Under the pieces are notes generated by a model. The model did not search any database, had not been told where the DNA came from, and saw nothing but the letters and a program-made list of their open reading frames with translations. From assembly GCF_000418325.1 (NCBI RefSeq), contig NC_021658.1, forward strand, positions 7,702,001 to 7,766,000: DNA of 64,000 nucleotides. The letters run 5' to 3'. The position numbers and the translations under genes were made by a program. Shown piece after piece: positions 42,830 through 52,186 of this stretch (positions are counted from its first letter, which is position 1; every line of letters begins with the position of its first letter). This DNA comes from Sorangium cellulosum So0157-2 (GTDB lineage: Bacteria; Myxococcota_A; Polyangia; Polyangiales; Polyangiaceae).

Positions 42830-43909
42830 GTGATCGAAATCAGCGACCTATACAAGTACTACGGCGACCGGAAGGCCATCGGGCCCCTGTCGTTCTCGAT
42901 CGAAGCGGGAGAGATCGTCGGCCTGCTCGGCCTGAACGGCGCCGGCAAGACGACGACGCTCCGGATCCTCGCCTGCGATCTCCTGCCATCCGCGGGCCGG
43001 GTCCTCGTGGACGGGCTGGATGTCGTCGACCACCCGCACGAGGTGCGGTCCCGCATCGGATACCTCCCCGACCGGCCGCCGCTCTACGACGAGATGAGCG
43101 TGCGCGCCTTCCTCCACTTCGCCGCGCGCCTGCGCGGCGTCGACGCCGGCTCGGCCGACAGGCGCGTCTCCGAGGCGCTCGCGGTGACGCAGCTCGAGGA
43201 CGTCGCCGCCGACCCGATCAGCGCGCTGTCGCACGGCTACAAGCAGCGCGTCGGCATCGCCCAGGCGATCGTGCACAAGCCGCGGCTGCTCGTCCTCGAC
43301 GAGCCGATCAGCGGGCTCGATCCGGTGCAGATCGTCGAGATGCGCGCCCTGCTCCGGAGCCTGCGCGGCGAGCACACCATCCTGCTCTCCAGCCACATCC
43401 TCTCCGAGATCAGCGAGACCTGCGATCGCATCCTCGTCATCCGGGACGGCGAGATCGGCGCGCAGGGGACCGAGCAGGAGCTCTCGGCGAAGCTCCTCCA
43501 CGGCGTCCGGGTCGAGCTCACGGTGCGCGGCCCCGCGGCCGAGGGCGCCGGCTACCGCGTGACGCGCGGCGAGGCGGCGCGGGCGCTCGAGCTCGCGCGC
43601 GCGGTCGCGGGGGTCACGTCCGTCGAGCAGCTCCCCACGTCCGAGCCGGGGAGCGACGTCGTGAGCTTCGCGGTCGATGCCGATCGCGATGTGCGGGCGG
43701 CGCTGTGCGCCGAGCTCGTGCAGGCGGGGATCGGCATCCTCGAGGTGAAGCGGAGCGAGCGCGAGCTCGAGTCGGTGTTCCTGCGGCTCGCCACGCGCGC
43801 GCCGCAGGCGAAGGCGAAGCCCGCCGCGGCCGACGCGGCGCAGGCCGGCGGCCAGGCGAACAAGGCCCCTGCGAGCGAGCAGGCGGAGGAAGGCGAGGGC
43901 GAGGCATGA
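42830..43909 (+). CDS. gldA: GldA-type ABC transporter ATPase
   Basis: GTG start (VIEISDLYKYYGDRKAIGPL); 359 aa. Walker A is GLNGAGKTT, the signature is LSHGYKQRVGIAQA, Walker B is LLVLDEPISGLDP, and the H-loop is SSHIL. After the ATPase core, residues 225-315 form the regulatory extension of GldA/CcmA-like proteins; the last 35 residues are Ala/Gln/Glu-rich and variable. With the next three genes it forms a GldA-GldF-GldG-type complex. Such complexes are linked to gliding in Bacteroidetes, but homologues are widespread and the substrate here is unknown. The permease start overlaps its stop. Confidence 0.85.
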   Translation: MIEISDLYKYYGDRKAIGPLSFSIEAGEIVGLLGLNGAGKTTTLRILACDLLPSAGRVLVDGLDVVDHPHEVRSRIGYLPDRPPLYDEMSVRAFLHFAARLRGVDAGSADRRVSEALAVTQLEDVAADPISALSHGYKQRVGIAQAIVHKPRLLVLDEPISGLDPVQIVEMRALLRSLRGEHTILLSSHILSEISETCDRILVIRDGEIGAQGTEQELSAKLLHGVRVELTVRGPAAEGAGYRVTRGEAARALELARAVAGVTSVEQLPTSEPGSDVVSFAVDADRDVRAALCAELVQAGIGILEVKRSERELESVFLRLATRAPQAKAKPAAADAAQAGGQANKAPASEQAEEGEGEA

Positions 43910-44631
43910 GAGGGACATTGCTCGTCGCGCGGCGGGAGCTGTCCGCGTACCTGAAGTCACCGCTCGGGTACGTCGTCGCCGCCGCGGCGTTGCTCATCGA
44001 CGGCATCTACTTCCAGGTCGCGGCGCTCGGCTCGGGCGCGCGGCTGTCGGCCGAGGTGCTGCTCAAGTTCTTCGACGGCACGGCGTTCATCATCATGGTC
44101 GCGGCGCTCATCCTCTCGATGCGGCTCATCGCCGGCGAGCGCGAGAGCGGGACGCTCATCCTGCTCAAGACGGCGCCCGTGCGCGACGGCGAGATCATCG
44201 CCGGCAAGTTCCTCGCCGCGCTGGCGCTGGTCGGCCTGATGACCGCGATCACGATCTACATGCCGATGCTCATCTTCGTGAACGGCCGGGTGTCTGTCGG
44301 GCACATCCTGGTCGGCTACTCCGGGGTGCTGCTGCTCGGCGCCGCGTCGCTCGCGATCGGGCTCTTCGCGTCGACGCTGGCGGCGAGCCAGGTCATCGCG
44401 GTCATCCTCGGGGCGGCGATCATCGGGACGCTCGGCTTCCTGTTCCTCGTCGCCCGCGTGACGGAGCCGCCGCTCAACGACTTCGTGAGCGCGCTGAACC
44501 TCTACCCGCTCAACCAGAAGCCGTTCCTGAACGGCGTGCTCCGGCTGGAGAACGTCCTGTACTACGTCGCGGTCGCGTACTTCTTCCTGCTCGCCGCGAC
44601 CCACACCCTGAGGGCACGGAGGTGGCGGTGA
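43906..44631 (+). CDS. gldF: GldF-type ABC transporter permease
   Basis: The product is 241 aa with six hydrophobic segments; the ATG overlaps the ATPase stop (ATGA). MRGTLLVARRELSAYLKSPL at the start, MRLIAGERESGTLILLKTAP, RDGEIIAGKFLAALALVGLM and SAFVSALNLYPLNQ-like residues near the C-terminus (NDFVSALNLYPLNQ) identify an ABC-2-type permease of the GldF family. It pairs with the preceding ATPase. Confidence 0.88.
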   Translation: MRGTLLVARRELSAYLKSPLGYVVAAAALLIDGIYFQVAALGSGARLSAEVLLKFFDGTAFIIMVAALILSMRLIAGERESGTLILLKTAPVRDGEIIAGKFLAALALVGLMTAITIYMPMLIFVNGRVSVGHILVGYSGVLLLGAASLAIGLFASTLAASQVIAVILGAAIIGTLGFLFLVARVTEPPLNDFVSALNLYPLNQKPFLNGVLRLENVLYYVAVAYFFLLAATHTLRARRWR

Positions 44632-46595
44632 AGGACCAGAACGCTCAGGCCGCCGAGGCCGAGAACAGCGGCAACGAAGCGAGCGCCGCGCCGGGCGCGC
44701 AGCACGAGGCGCCCCAGGCCGAGGGGCCGGCGCCGGCCGCGCCCGCGCTGCGCGCCGGGGGCTGGATGGTGCCGGCGTACGCGGGCGCGCTGCTCGCCAT
44801 CTTCCTGGGCGAGCGCGTGGTGCCCACGGTCGACGGGCTCCGCTACGCGCTGTCGGGGCTCGGGCTGCTGACGCTCACGCTCGTCACCGCGCTGCGCTTC
44901 GCGACCGCCGTGCGCGAGACGGGCGAGCGCCGCGCCGTCGAGCGCGCCCTCGCGATCCTGTCGGCGCTCGGGCTCGTCGCGGTGGCGGCGTACTTCACGA
45001 CGACCGACGCGGGGCGCAACCTGCTCGGCGTCTCGCGGGCCGCGCCCGAGCTGCGCGCGCGCGTCGAGGCGGCCACGACGGTCGGCTGGATCGCGCTGCT
45101 CGTGATCGCGACGGTGCCGCTGTTCTTCGGCGAGGCGGCGCTCGCGCCGATGCGGCGCGCCGAGCGGATCGAGGGCCGGCGGGTGCGCGCCGCGACGCTC
45201 TCGGGCGTGACGCTCGCCTTCGCCGCGGTCTACTCGGCGCTCTTCGTGTACGCCGCGAGCCAGCTCGAGCTCAAGGCGGACTTCTCGTACTACCGCACGG
45301 CCCGCCCCGGCGACTCGACGAAGCGCGTCGCCGAGAGCCTCACCGAGCCGCTCAAGATCACCGCCTTCTTCCCGCAGCTGAACGAGGTGGGCGCCGAGGT
45401 CGAGGGCTACCTGCGCGAGGTGAAGGCGGCGTCGCCGCAGATCACCGTGGAGATGCAGGACCGGCTGCTCGTCCCCGCGCTCGCCAAGGAGGCGAAGGTC
45501 ACGCAGGACGGCGTGATCGTGCTCTCGCGCGACACCTCGCGCGAGACGCTCAACATCGGCGCCGACATCAAGGCCGCCGGCGCCAAGCTGAAGAGCCTCG
45601 ACGCCGACTTCCAGAAGGCGCTGCTCAAGGTGATCCGCGCGCAGCGCACCGCGTACCTGACCGTCGGCCACGGCGAGATGAACGAGTCGACGAACGCGGC
45701 CGAGGGGCGGACGGCGAAGAACCTCCGCAAGCTGCTCGAGTCCCAGAACTACGTCGTCAAGGATCTCGGGCTCGCGCAGGGGCTCGGCAGCGAGCTCCCG
45801 AAGGACGCGGGCGTCGTCGTCGTGCTCGGCCCGCAGAAGGAGTTCCTGCCGGAGGAGGTCGCGGCCCTGAAGCGGTACGCCGACGACGGCGGGCACCTGC
45901 TGCTCGCGCTCGATCCGGAGGCCAAGGTCGACCTCTCGCCGCTCGCCGGGGCCGTGGGCCTCACGTGGAAGCCCGAGGTCCTGGCGAACGATCGGGTCTA
46001 CGTGCGGCGGCGCTTCAACGAGTCGGACCAGGCGATGCTGGTCACGACGCGGTACTCCTCGCACGCCTCGGTCTCGACCTTGAGCCGCCACGCGCAGCAG
46101 GCGCCGACGATCTTCCCGGGCGCGGCGTCGCTCGACAAGGCCGACGGCGGCGATCTGAAGATCGACTTCGTCGTCCGCTCGATGGGCGAGACGTTCGCCG
46201 ACGCGAACGGCAACTTCAAGTTCGACGAGGGCGAGAAGCGGAGCGCCTACAACCTCGCCGCGGCGGTCTCGAAGGAGCTCGCGCCCGGCGGCGGCGACGG
46301 CAAGGACAAGAAGGAGCTGCGCGCGTTCGTCGTCGCCGACGCCGACGTGTTCAGCGACGCAGCGTTCAGGAACGAGCCCAACATCGTGCTCGCGCTCGAC
46401 GCGTTCCGGTGGCTCGGCGGCGAGGAGAGCTTCGCCGGGGAGATCACGACGAACGAGGACGTCCGGATCGAGCACACGAAGGAGAAGGACCAGGTCTGGT
46501 TCTGGGCCACGATCCTCGTGGCGCCGGCGATGGTGCTGGGGCTCGGGCTCTTCATCACGCGCCGCGGGCGGCGCGCGAGCGGGAGGCGCGCATGA
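44622..46595 (+). CDS. gldG: GldG-type ABC auxiliary protein
   Basis: The GTG at 44622 overlaps the permease gene by 10 bp; a GTG at 44628 would overlap by 4 bp and is equally possible. The 657-aa product has an Ala/Glu-rich leader, about five N-terminal membrane helices, a large extracytoplasmic domain of the GldG/DUF4350-like kind (LTEPLKITAFFPQLNEVGAE, YLTVGHGEMNESTNAAEGRT, VVLGPQKEFLPEEVAALKRY) and a final membrane helix (WFWATILVAPAMVLGLGLFI) with an Arg-rich end. It is the usual third partner of GldA/GldF complexes. Confidence 0.85.
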   Translation: MAVKDQNAQAAEAENSGNEASAAPGAQHEAPQAEGPAPAAPALRAGGWMVPAYAGALLAIFLGERVVPTVDGLRYALSGLGLLTLTLVTALRFATAVRETGERRAVERALAILSALGLVAVAAYFTTTDAGRNLLGVSRAAPELRARVEAATTVGWIALLVIATVPLFFGEAALAPMRRAERIEGRRVRAATLSGVTLAFAAVYSALFVYAASQLELKADFSYYRTARPGDSTKRVAESLTEPLKITAFFPQLNEVGAEVEGYLREVKAASPQITVEMQDRLLVPALAKEAKVTQDGVIVLSRDTSRETLNIGADIKAAGAKLKSLDADFQKALLKVIRAQRTAYLTVGHGEMNESTNAAEGRTAKNLRKLLESQNYVVKDLGLAQGLGSELPKDAGVVVVLGPQKEFLPEEVAALKRYADDGGHLLLALDPEAKVDLSPLAGAVGLTWKPEVLANDRVYVRRRFNESDQAMLVTTRYSSHASVSTLSRHAQQAPTIFPGAASLDKADGGDLKIDFVVRSMGETFADANGNFKFDEGEKRSAYNLAAAVSKELAPGGGDGKDKKELRAFVVADADVFSDAAFRNEPNIVLALDAFRWLGGEESFAGEITTNEDVRIEHTKEKDQVWFWATILVAPAMVLGLGLFITRRGRRASGRRA

Positions 46596-47635
46596 GGTTG
46601 GATCGCAGCTTTTTCGTGCACCTCGGCCTTCTTGTGGTCGCGGCGTTGTTCGCGGTCCTCGTCTGGACGCGCGACAAGACGGCGGCCGCGCTCTCGGCCG
46701 GGGACGTGACCGTCTGGGCCGGCCGCGCCGAGGACGTCGAGCGGATCACCTTCGAGGCCAAGTCGAAGACGGTCGTCCTCGAGGCGAAGAAGGACAAGGA
46801 CGGCCGCTACTTCGTCGGCACGGCCGAGCGCAAGGCGACGCCCCCGGCCGAGAAGCCGAAGGACGACGCGCACGGCCACGGCGACGAGGCGCAGGACGAG
46901 CCGCCCGCGGAGCAGGAGGCGACGGTCAAGACGACGACGTTCGTGTCGGTGACCGCCGGCAACAAGCTCGCCGAGGCGATCGCGCCGCTGAAGGCGCTGC
47001 GCTCCGTCGGCCGCATCGGGGACGACCGCGCCAGCGAGTTCGGCCTGGCCGAGCCGGAGGGCACGCTCACCGTCAAGCTGCGCGGCGGCGAGCGCAAGCT
47101 CGTCGTCGGCGGCGCGACGCCCGGCGGCGCGGACCGCTACGCGCGCGACGAGGCCACCGGCGAGGTGTACGCCATCAAGGGCGACATCTACCGCGATCTC
47201 GACACCGCGGAGTCGCGGCTCATGGAGCGGGAGCTGCACGAGTGGAAGGACGTCGATCTCACCCAGGCGCGCGTGATCGTCGGCGACAAGCGCCGCGAGC
47301 TCACGCGCAGCGGCGATGAGGGCAAGAAGTTCTGGGCCGATCCGGCCAGCCCCGAGCAGAAGGACGAGACCGTCGGCAACTGGATGAGCAAGCTCGACCG
47401 CCTGCGCCCCACCGAGTACGTGGCCGCGCCCCCGGAGCAGAAGGAGGTCGTGGTGCGGGTCGAGTACACCAGCCGCGCGGGGGACATCGGCTTCGCCGAG
47501 CTCGTGAAGGGGCCTCCCGGGGCGAGCGGCAAGCCTGACTACTTCCTGGTCACGGAGCGCACCCGCCTCTACGGCAAGGTGCCGGTGGGCGTCGCCGAGC
47601 AGGTCGAGCAGGACGTCGGCGCCGTCGTCAAGTAG
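46592..47635 (+). CDS. DUF4340 protein of the GldAFG-type operon
   Basis: The product is 347 aa; the ATG overlaps the preceding stop (ATGA). One N-terminal membrane anchor (HLGLLVVAALFAVLVW) precedes a DUF4340 domain with repeated strand-helix units (EDVERITFEAKSKTVVLEAK, ASEFGLAEPEGTLTVKLRGG, LMERELHEWKDVDL). A linker of Glu/Asp/His residues (DDAHGHGDEAQDEPPAEQEA) interrupts the first unit. DUF4340 genes typically follow gldG-like genes; the biochemical role is unknown. Confidence 0.85.
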   Translation: MRLDRSFFVHLGLLVVAALFAVLVWTRDKTAAALSAGDVTVWAGRAEDVERITFEAKSKTVVLEAKKDKDGRYFVGTAERKATPPAEKPKDDAHGHGDEAQDEPPAEQEATVKTTTFVSVTAGNKLAEAIAPLKALRSVGRIGDDRASEFGLAEPEGTLTVKLRGGERKLVVGGATPGGADRYARDEATGEVYAIKGDIYRDLDTAESRLMERELHEWKDVDLTQARVIVGDKRRELTRSGDEGKKFWADPASPEQKDETVGNWMSKLDRLRPTEYVAAPPEQKEVVVRVEYTSRAGDIGFAELVKGPPGASGKPDYFLVTERTRLYGKVPVGVAEQVEQDVGAVVK

Positions 47636-47781
47636 CCCCTGCACCCCGCGAGCGCGCCGGAGCAGCCGCCCGGCGCGCTCGCCGTTCCATGCGGCCCCGG
47701 CCGCGCCCCGCGGCGCAAGCCGCCCCGGGGGATCGCTCTTTACTTGCCGTCCCGGGGCCGGTCCTGCAACGCTCGTCCGCA

Positions 47782-48426
47782 ATGTTCTTCCGACGATGGC
47801 CCACCCTGGCGCTGAGCGCTGCGGCGGCGCTCGCCGCGGCGTGCAGCTCGCCGCCTCCACCGCAACCCGTAACGCCGGAGCCGCCCGTGACCGCGGCGCC
47901 TCCGCCTCCGCCCCCGCCTGCCCCGAAGCCCTGCAAGGCGCTCGACGAGCAGTGCCAGGCAGAGGAGTCGACCCGGGCGAAGATCTCCGGGAGCTCGCTC
48001 GTGCTCACGCCCGTGAAGGGCTGGACCTACGCCCAGGGAGAGAGCGCCACGATCGCGCAGGCCGCGGACGAGGGCCCTGCCCTGGCGACGGCGCAGGTCG
48101 ACACGGGCGAGGGCAAGCAGGCCGCCGAGAAGCGCGACGCCGCGCTCGACGCGCTGGCGCGCGAGATCAACGTCACCTTGCCCAAGAAGAAGGTGAACTG
48201 GAAGAAGCCCGACGACGTCAAGGAGATCTCCGGAAGGAAGATCGGCCTGTGGCAGAAGGAGGGCGCCGCGCGCGGGACCAAGAAGGGCCCGCTGCTGATC
48301 TTCGCCGACACCGGCAAGGACGGCGAGATCGTGATCGGGCTCGGGTTCGTGCCGGACGACGACAGCTCCGGCGCCGACGCGACCATCCTGCAGTCGATCG
48401 AGTCGATCGCGGTCGCGGAGGAGTGA
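47782..48426 (+). CDS. Predicted lipoprotein, function unknown
   Basis: The start is the ATG at 47782, giving a signal peptide with lipobox LAAAC (Cys21); the frame stays open upstream but without a signal sequence at its start. The mature 194 residues begin with a long Pro-rich spacer (PPPPQPVTPEPPVTAAPPPP) and a Cys pair (CKALDEQC), then a compact domain (SSLVLTPVKGWTYAQGESAT, ALDALAREINVTLPKKKVNW, LLIFADTGKDGEIVIGLGFV). No family was recognised. It is 4 bp upstream of the pseudokinase gene and probably co-transcribed with it. Confidence 0.8.
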   Translation: MFFRRWPTLALSAAAALAAACSSPPPPQPVTPEPPVTAAPPPPPPPAPKPCKALDEQCQAEESTRAKISGSSLVLTPVKGWTYAQGESATIAQAADEGPALATAQVDTGEGKQAAEKRDAALDALAREINVTLPKKKVNWKKPDDVKEISGRKIGLWQKEGAARGTKKGPLLIFADTGKDGEIVIGLGFVPDDDSSGADATILQSIESIAVAEE

Positions 48427-48430
48427 TCTC

Positions 48431-50227
48431 GTGACGGCACCGAACGTCGCGCCGGGCAGCGTCGTCGCGGGGAGGTTCTCCGTCCGCTCGCTCCTCGGCT
48501 ACGGGGGCGCGACGGCCACCTACCGCGCGGTGACGGCGCAGGCGCGCGACGTCGCCCTCAAGCTGTACTCGCCGATCGTCGGCCAGCGGCCGGACGCGAT
48601 GCAGCACCTGCAGCGGTACGTCGCCGAGACGAATCGGCTGCCGCACGATCTCGTCGCGCACATCCTCGAGGCCGGCTACGACCCGGCGACGGCCGCGCCC
48701 TTCACGGTGACGGACACGATCCACGTCCCGTCGCTCGCGGAGCTCGCGCTGCGCCGGCCCCTGAGCTTCGAGGAGGTCGGGGCGATGCTCCGCTCGCTCG
48801 CGGCGGTGCTCGACGCGGCGCACGCGCGCGAGGTGCCCCACCACGGCCTCAAGCCGACGAACCTGTTCCTCGACCCGAGCGCTCCGGGCAGCGTGAAGGT
48901 CACCGACTTCGGGCCGTCCCTCGCGCGGAGCATGGTGCCGACGCCGGAGGGCTACGTCCTCGCCGCCCCGTGGCTCGCGCCCGAGCAGCTGCAGCCGGGC
49001 GCCCCCGCGGGCCCCGCCGCGGACATCTTCTCCGCGGCGCTTGTCGCCTTCTTCGCGCTCACCGGCCGCTCGTACTGGCGCTCCTGCCAGGGTCAGGTCG
49101 ACGTGCCGGCCTGGCAGCGCGAGATCATGGCGCCGCGCCCCTCCGCGTCGGCGCGCGCGGCGGAGCTCGGCGTTCCGGTGAGCCCCGTGCTGGACGCCGC
49201 CTTCGCGCGCGCGCTGGCGCACGATCCGCGCGAGCGCTTCCGCTCCGCGAGCGAGCTCGCGGCCATGCTCAGCGGCTTCTCGGCGGGGGCGATCGAGGTC
49301 GGCTCGACGCTCGCCCTGTCCCCCTCCGCGAACGAGGCGCCCGCGCCCGCGCCGCCGGCCCGCGCCGCGAACGCGCCCGCGCCCGTCCCGCCGGCCCACG
49401 CCGTCGCCGCGGCGAGCGCGCCCGCGCCGATGCCGGCGCCCGACGCGACGCAGCTGGCCGCCTCGCCGTTCGCGCCCGCGCCGCCACCCACGCCGTTCTC
49501 CCCCGCGCCGCCGCACTCCCCGCTCTCGCCCTCGCCGGCCGCGTCGCCTTCGCCGCAGCCTCCGGTCGACGCGAGCTTCGCGCAGGCGCCCGCGCCGCCC
49601 TCCCACGCCGCCCCCGCCGCGCCTCCGAAGAGCGCCATCGCGATGATGACGGCGGTCACCACGCCGCGGTCGCCCTGGGGCAAGGCGGCCTCGCTGACGG
49701 TGGGCGTCGTCGCGGTACTGCTCGTCGGGGGCACCGCCGCCGCGTGGTACGTCATGGATCGCCGGGAAGAGCCGCAGCCGAGCCCGAGCGCGTCGGCCAC
49801 GGCATCCGCGGCGGTCCCCGCGCCGACGGCCGAGCCCACGCAGCCCGCGCCGGCCGCGACCGCGCCGCCGGCCGACGCCGGAGCGCCGGCCACCGCGCCT
49901 CCGATCGACGCCGGAGCCCCGGCCGACGCGGGCGTCGCGAGCGACCCGCTCGTGAAGATCTCCTGCAAGCCCGTCGCGTGCGAGGAGATCACCATCGACG
50001 GCAAGACGACCCTGGCCCCGGAGGTCGAGCTCGGGCTCAAGCCGGGCGTGCACAAGGTGAGCGTCAGGCGCACCGGCTACATCGCGCGCAGCACGAGCCT
50101 CGTCGTCAAGGCCGGCACGCCGCTCGTGCAGGAGTTCCAGCTCACCGAGATCCCCCCGGCGCCGGCGCAGCCCGCGGGGCAGGCCACGAACAAGCCGTGC
50201 GGTAAGTTCCTCAAGCGCTGCAAGTAG
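48431..50227 (+). CDS. Ser/Thr protein-kinase-like protein, probable pseudokinase, with PEGA-like tail
   Basis: GTG start; 598 aa. The N-terminal domain has a kinase fold: GYGGATATYRA glycine loop, VALKLYS lysine (about 44), VTDFGPSLAR (about 158) and WLAPEQLQPGAPAGPAADIF. However, the catalytic loop reads HHGLKPTN where active kinases have HRDLKPxN, so the catalytic Asp is a Gly. A 150-residue Ala/Pro linker, one membrane helix (ASLTVGVVAVLLVGGTAAAW) and an extracytoplasmic PEGA-like domain (EEITIDGKTTLAPEVELGLK, GVHKVSVRRTGYIARST) follow. It probably binds nucleotide or partner rather than phosphorylating. A lipoprotein gene precedes it. Confidence 0.85.
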   Translation: MTAPNVAPGSVVAGRFSVRSLLGYGGATATYRAVTAQARDVALKLYSPIVGQRPDAMQHLQRYVAETNRLPHDLVAHILEAGYDPATAAPFTVTDTIHVPSLAELALRRPLSFEEVGAMLRSLAAVLDAAHAREVPHHGLKPTNLFLDPSAPGSVKVTDFGPSLARSMVPTPEGYVLAAPWLAPEQLQPGAPAGPAADIFSAALVAFFALTGRSYWRSCQGQVDVPAWQREIMAPRPSASARAAELGVPVSPVLDAAFARALAHDPRERFRSASELAAMLSGFSAGAIEVGSTLALSPSANEAPAPAPPARAANAPAPVPPAHAVAAASAPAPMPAPDATQLAASPFAPAPPPTPFSPAPPHSPLSPSPAASPSPQPPVDASFAQAPAPPSHAAPAAPPKSAIAMMTAVTTPRSPWGKAASLTVGVVAVLLVGGTAAAWYVMDRREEPQPSPSASATASAAVPAPTAEPTQPAPAATAPPADAGAPATAPPIDAGAPADAGVASDPLVKISCKPVACEEITIDGKTTLAPEVELGLKPGVHKVSVRRTGYIARSTSLVVKAGTPLVQEFQLTEIPPAPAQPAGQATNKPCGKFLKRCK

Positions 50228-50242
50228 CCGCGCTCCGCCCGC

Positions 50243-51217
50243 TCACGCGCGAGGGTGCGCCCGCCGGTAGGCGGCGCGCACGTGGTCGTCGGCGAGGTGC
50301 GTGTAGATCTCGGTCGTCACCACGTTCGCGTGGCCGAGGAGCGCCTGGACGCTCCGGAGATCCGCGCCCCCTTCGAGCAGGTGCGTCGCGAAGGAGTGGC
50401 GGAGCTTGTGCGGCGAGCTCGGCTTGGCGATGCCCACGGCGCGCGCGTATCCGCCGAGGAGCTTCCACACCGCCTGCCGGGTGAGCGGTCCGCCGCGCGG
50501 CGACAGGAACAGCACCTGCGTCGCCGCGCTGCGCGGGTGCGTGGCGCGCACCTCCAGGTAGGCGTCGATCGCCGCGAGCGCCGGCTCGCCGAGCGGCACG
50601 AGCCGCCGCTTCCCGCCCTTACCGAGCGCCGTCACGATCCCCTTGCGCCGCTCGATGTCGGACAGCTTGAGGCGCACCACCTCGCTGACGCGCAGGCCGG
50701 CCGCGTACATCACGTGGAGCATCGCGCGATCGCGCAGGCCCTTGAACGTCCCCTGCTCGGGCGCCTCGATGAGGAGCGCGATCTCGTCGAACGAGAGCAC
50801 CTTGGGCAGCCGCCGCCCGACCCTGGGTCGCTCGATCAGCGCGCACGGATCGCGCTCGATCCGCCGCTCGCGGAGCAGGAAGCGGATGAACCCGCGGACC
50901 GCGGAGAGGTGGCGAGCCGCCGAGCTCGCGCTGATGCCCGCCTGGCCGAGCGCGACCAGGTAGGTGCCGATGAGCGCCTGGTCGAGCCCGTCGACGGACG
51001 AGACCCCCGCCGCCTCCGCATGAGCGACCAGCTTGGCCAGATCGTGGCCGTACGCCTCCAGCGTCAGGGGCGCCAGAGCCCGCTCGACGCGGAGGTGGTC
51101 CAGGTAGGCGTCGACCCAGGTCGCGAGATCCACGGCCAACGCTACAGCGAAAGCGGCCAAGTACGCCAGAAAGCCGGGGCGGAGCAGATGCACCCAGGAC
51201 GCCCTGGACGGCAACAC
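50243..51217 (-). CDS. XerC/XerD-type tyrosine recombinase
   Basis: The product is 324 aa from the GTG at 51217, which has an AAGGAAG site just upstream; an internal GTG at 51133 would give the more usual 296 aa. The core-binding domain (TWVDAYLDHLRVERALAPLT, LEAYGHDLAKLV) and catalytic residues are intact: AGLRVSEVVRL (Arg), GKGGKRRLVP (Lys), HKLRHSFATH (His-Arg), LLGHANVVTTEIYTHL (His and the Tyr nucleophile). It fits the chromosome-dimer resolvase family. There is no sign of a mobile element around it. Confidence 0.92.
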   Translation of the reverse strand: MLPSRASWVHLLRPGFLAYLAAFAVALAVDLATWVDAYLDHLRVERALAPLTLEAYGHDLAKLVAHAEAAGVSSVDGLDQALIGTYLVALGQAGISASSAARHLSAVRGFIRFLLRERRIERDPCALIERPRVGRRLPKVLSFDEIALLIEAPEQGTFKGLRDRAMLHVMYAAGLRVSEVVRLKLSDIERRKGIVTALGKGGKRRLVPLGEPALAAIDAYLEVRATHPRSAATQVLFLSPRGGPLTRQAVWKLLGGYARAVGIAKPSSPHKLRHSFATHLLEGGADLRSVQALLGHANVVTTEIYTHLADDHVRAAYRRAHPRA

Positions 51218-51303
51218 TTCTTCCTTCCTTCCGGCTTGGAACCTCCCCGTCCTGCTCCCGTCCTGCCCCGTCCTGATTCCAGCCGGACGCGGAATGCGTC
51301 ACA

Positions 51304-52173
51304 GTGAGCGCCGTGGTGTCACCCTTCGACGTCGTCGAGCCCCGCGGAGCGGAAAGCCCGGTCCTCGTCGAAGTACCGCACGCGGGTGTCCACATGGATC
51401 CCGAGTCGCTGTCCTGGACCGTCGCGCCTGCGCGCAGCATCGGGCGCGACGCCGATCTCTACGTCGACGCGCTGTTCCAGGACGCCCCGGCCGAGGGGGC
51501 GACGCTCCTGTTCTCGCGGATGAGCCGGCTGGTCGTCGATCTCAACCGCAGCGAGGCCGACTGCGACGGCGACGCGGTCGAGGGCGGCGGCCGCGCGCCA
51601 TTCCCGCGGGGGCTCATCTGGCGCGTGACCACGGACGGCGAGCCCGTCCTGGTCGCCCGGCTCCCGCGGCGCGAGGTGGAGCGCCGGCTCGACCGCTTCT
51701 ACCGCCCCTACCACCGCACCCTCAGCGCGATCCTCGCCCGCAAGCGCGAGCGCTTCGGCTTCGCGATCCTGCTCTGCGCGCACTCGATGCCGAGCCAGAG
51801 CCGCCGCGGCCACGCCGAGGGCGCGGTCGGCCGGGCCGACATCGTCCCCGGCACGCGCGGGCGGACGACCGCCGCGAGCGCGGTGATCGACGCGGTCGAT
51901 CAGCACGCGCGCGCCTGCCGCTTCTCGGTGCGCCACGACGACCCCTACAAGGGCGGGTTCAGCACCGCGCACTACGGCCAACCGCACCGTGCCGTCCACG
52001 CCGTGCAGATCGAGATTGCGCGCCGCCTGTACATGGACGAGCAATCCCTCGCCATGGATGGGCAAGGATTCACTGCCGTGCGAGACTTCGGGCGCACCCT
52101 GGTCGCGCGGCTCACCTCGGCCGAGCTGCTCGGGCAGCTCCGCCAGAACCCCTTCGACGCCCGTGAGATCTGA
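51304..52173 (+). CDS. N-formylglutamate amidohydrolase-like enzyme
   Basis: GTG start (VSAVVSPFDVVEPRG); 289 aa. LVEVPHAGVHMDPESL near the start, RDADLYVDALFQDAPAEGAT, MSRLVVDLNRSEADCDGDAV and RFYRPYHRTLSAIL are conserved blocks of the N-formylglutamate amidohydrolase (HutG-like) family, a zinc-type hydrolase fold; CAHSMPSQS supplies a further conserved His. Reported activity is release of formate from N-formylglutamate in histidine breakdown, but no other hut genes are nearby, so the substrate is not certain. Confidence 0.85.
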   Translation: MSAVVSPFDVVEPRGAESPVLVEVPHAGVHMDPESLSWTVAPARSIGRDADLYVDALFQDAPAEGATLLFSRMSRLVVDLNRSEADCDGDAVEGGGRAPFPRGLIWRVTTDGEPVLVARLPRREVERRLDRFYRPYHRTLSAILARKRERFGFAILLCAHSMPSQSRRGHAEGAVGRADIVPGTRGRTTAASAVIDAVDQHARACRFSVRHDDPYKGGFSTAHYGQPHRAVHAVQIEIARRLYMDEQSLAMDGQGFTAVRDFGRTLVARLTSAELLGQLRQNPFDAREI

Positions 52174-52186
52174 TCCAGCTCCATCA

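Noticed and set aside
42830..47635. Gliding-motility machinery
   Set aside because: GldA/F/G-type ABC genes alone do not show gliding function; the other Bacteroidetes gliding genes are not seen and homologues are widespread.
50243..51217. Integrase of a mobile element or prophage
   Set aside because: The protein has XerC/D-type features and no attachment repeats, tRNA or mobile genes were seen nearby; the CIS is far away and lacks phage head genes.
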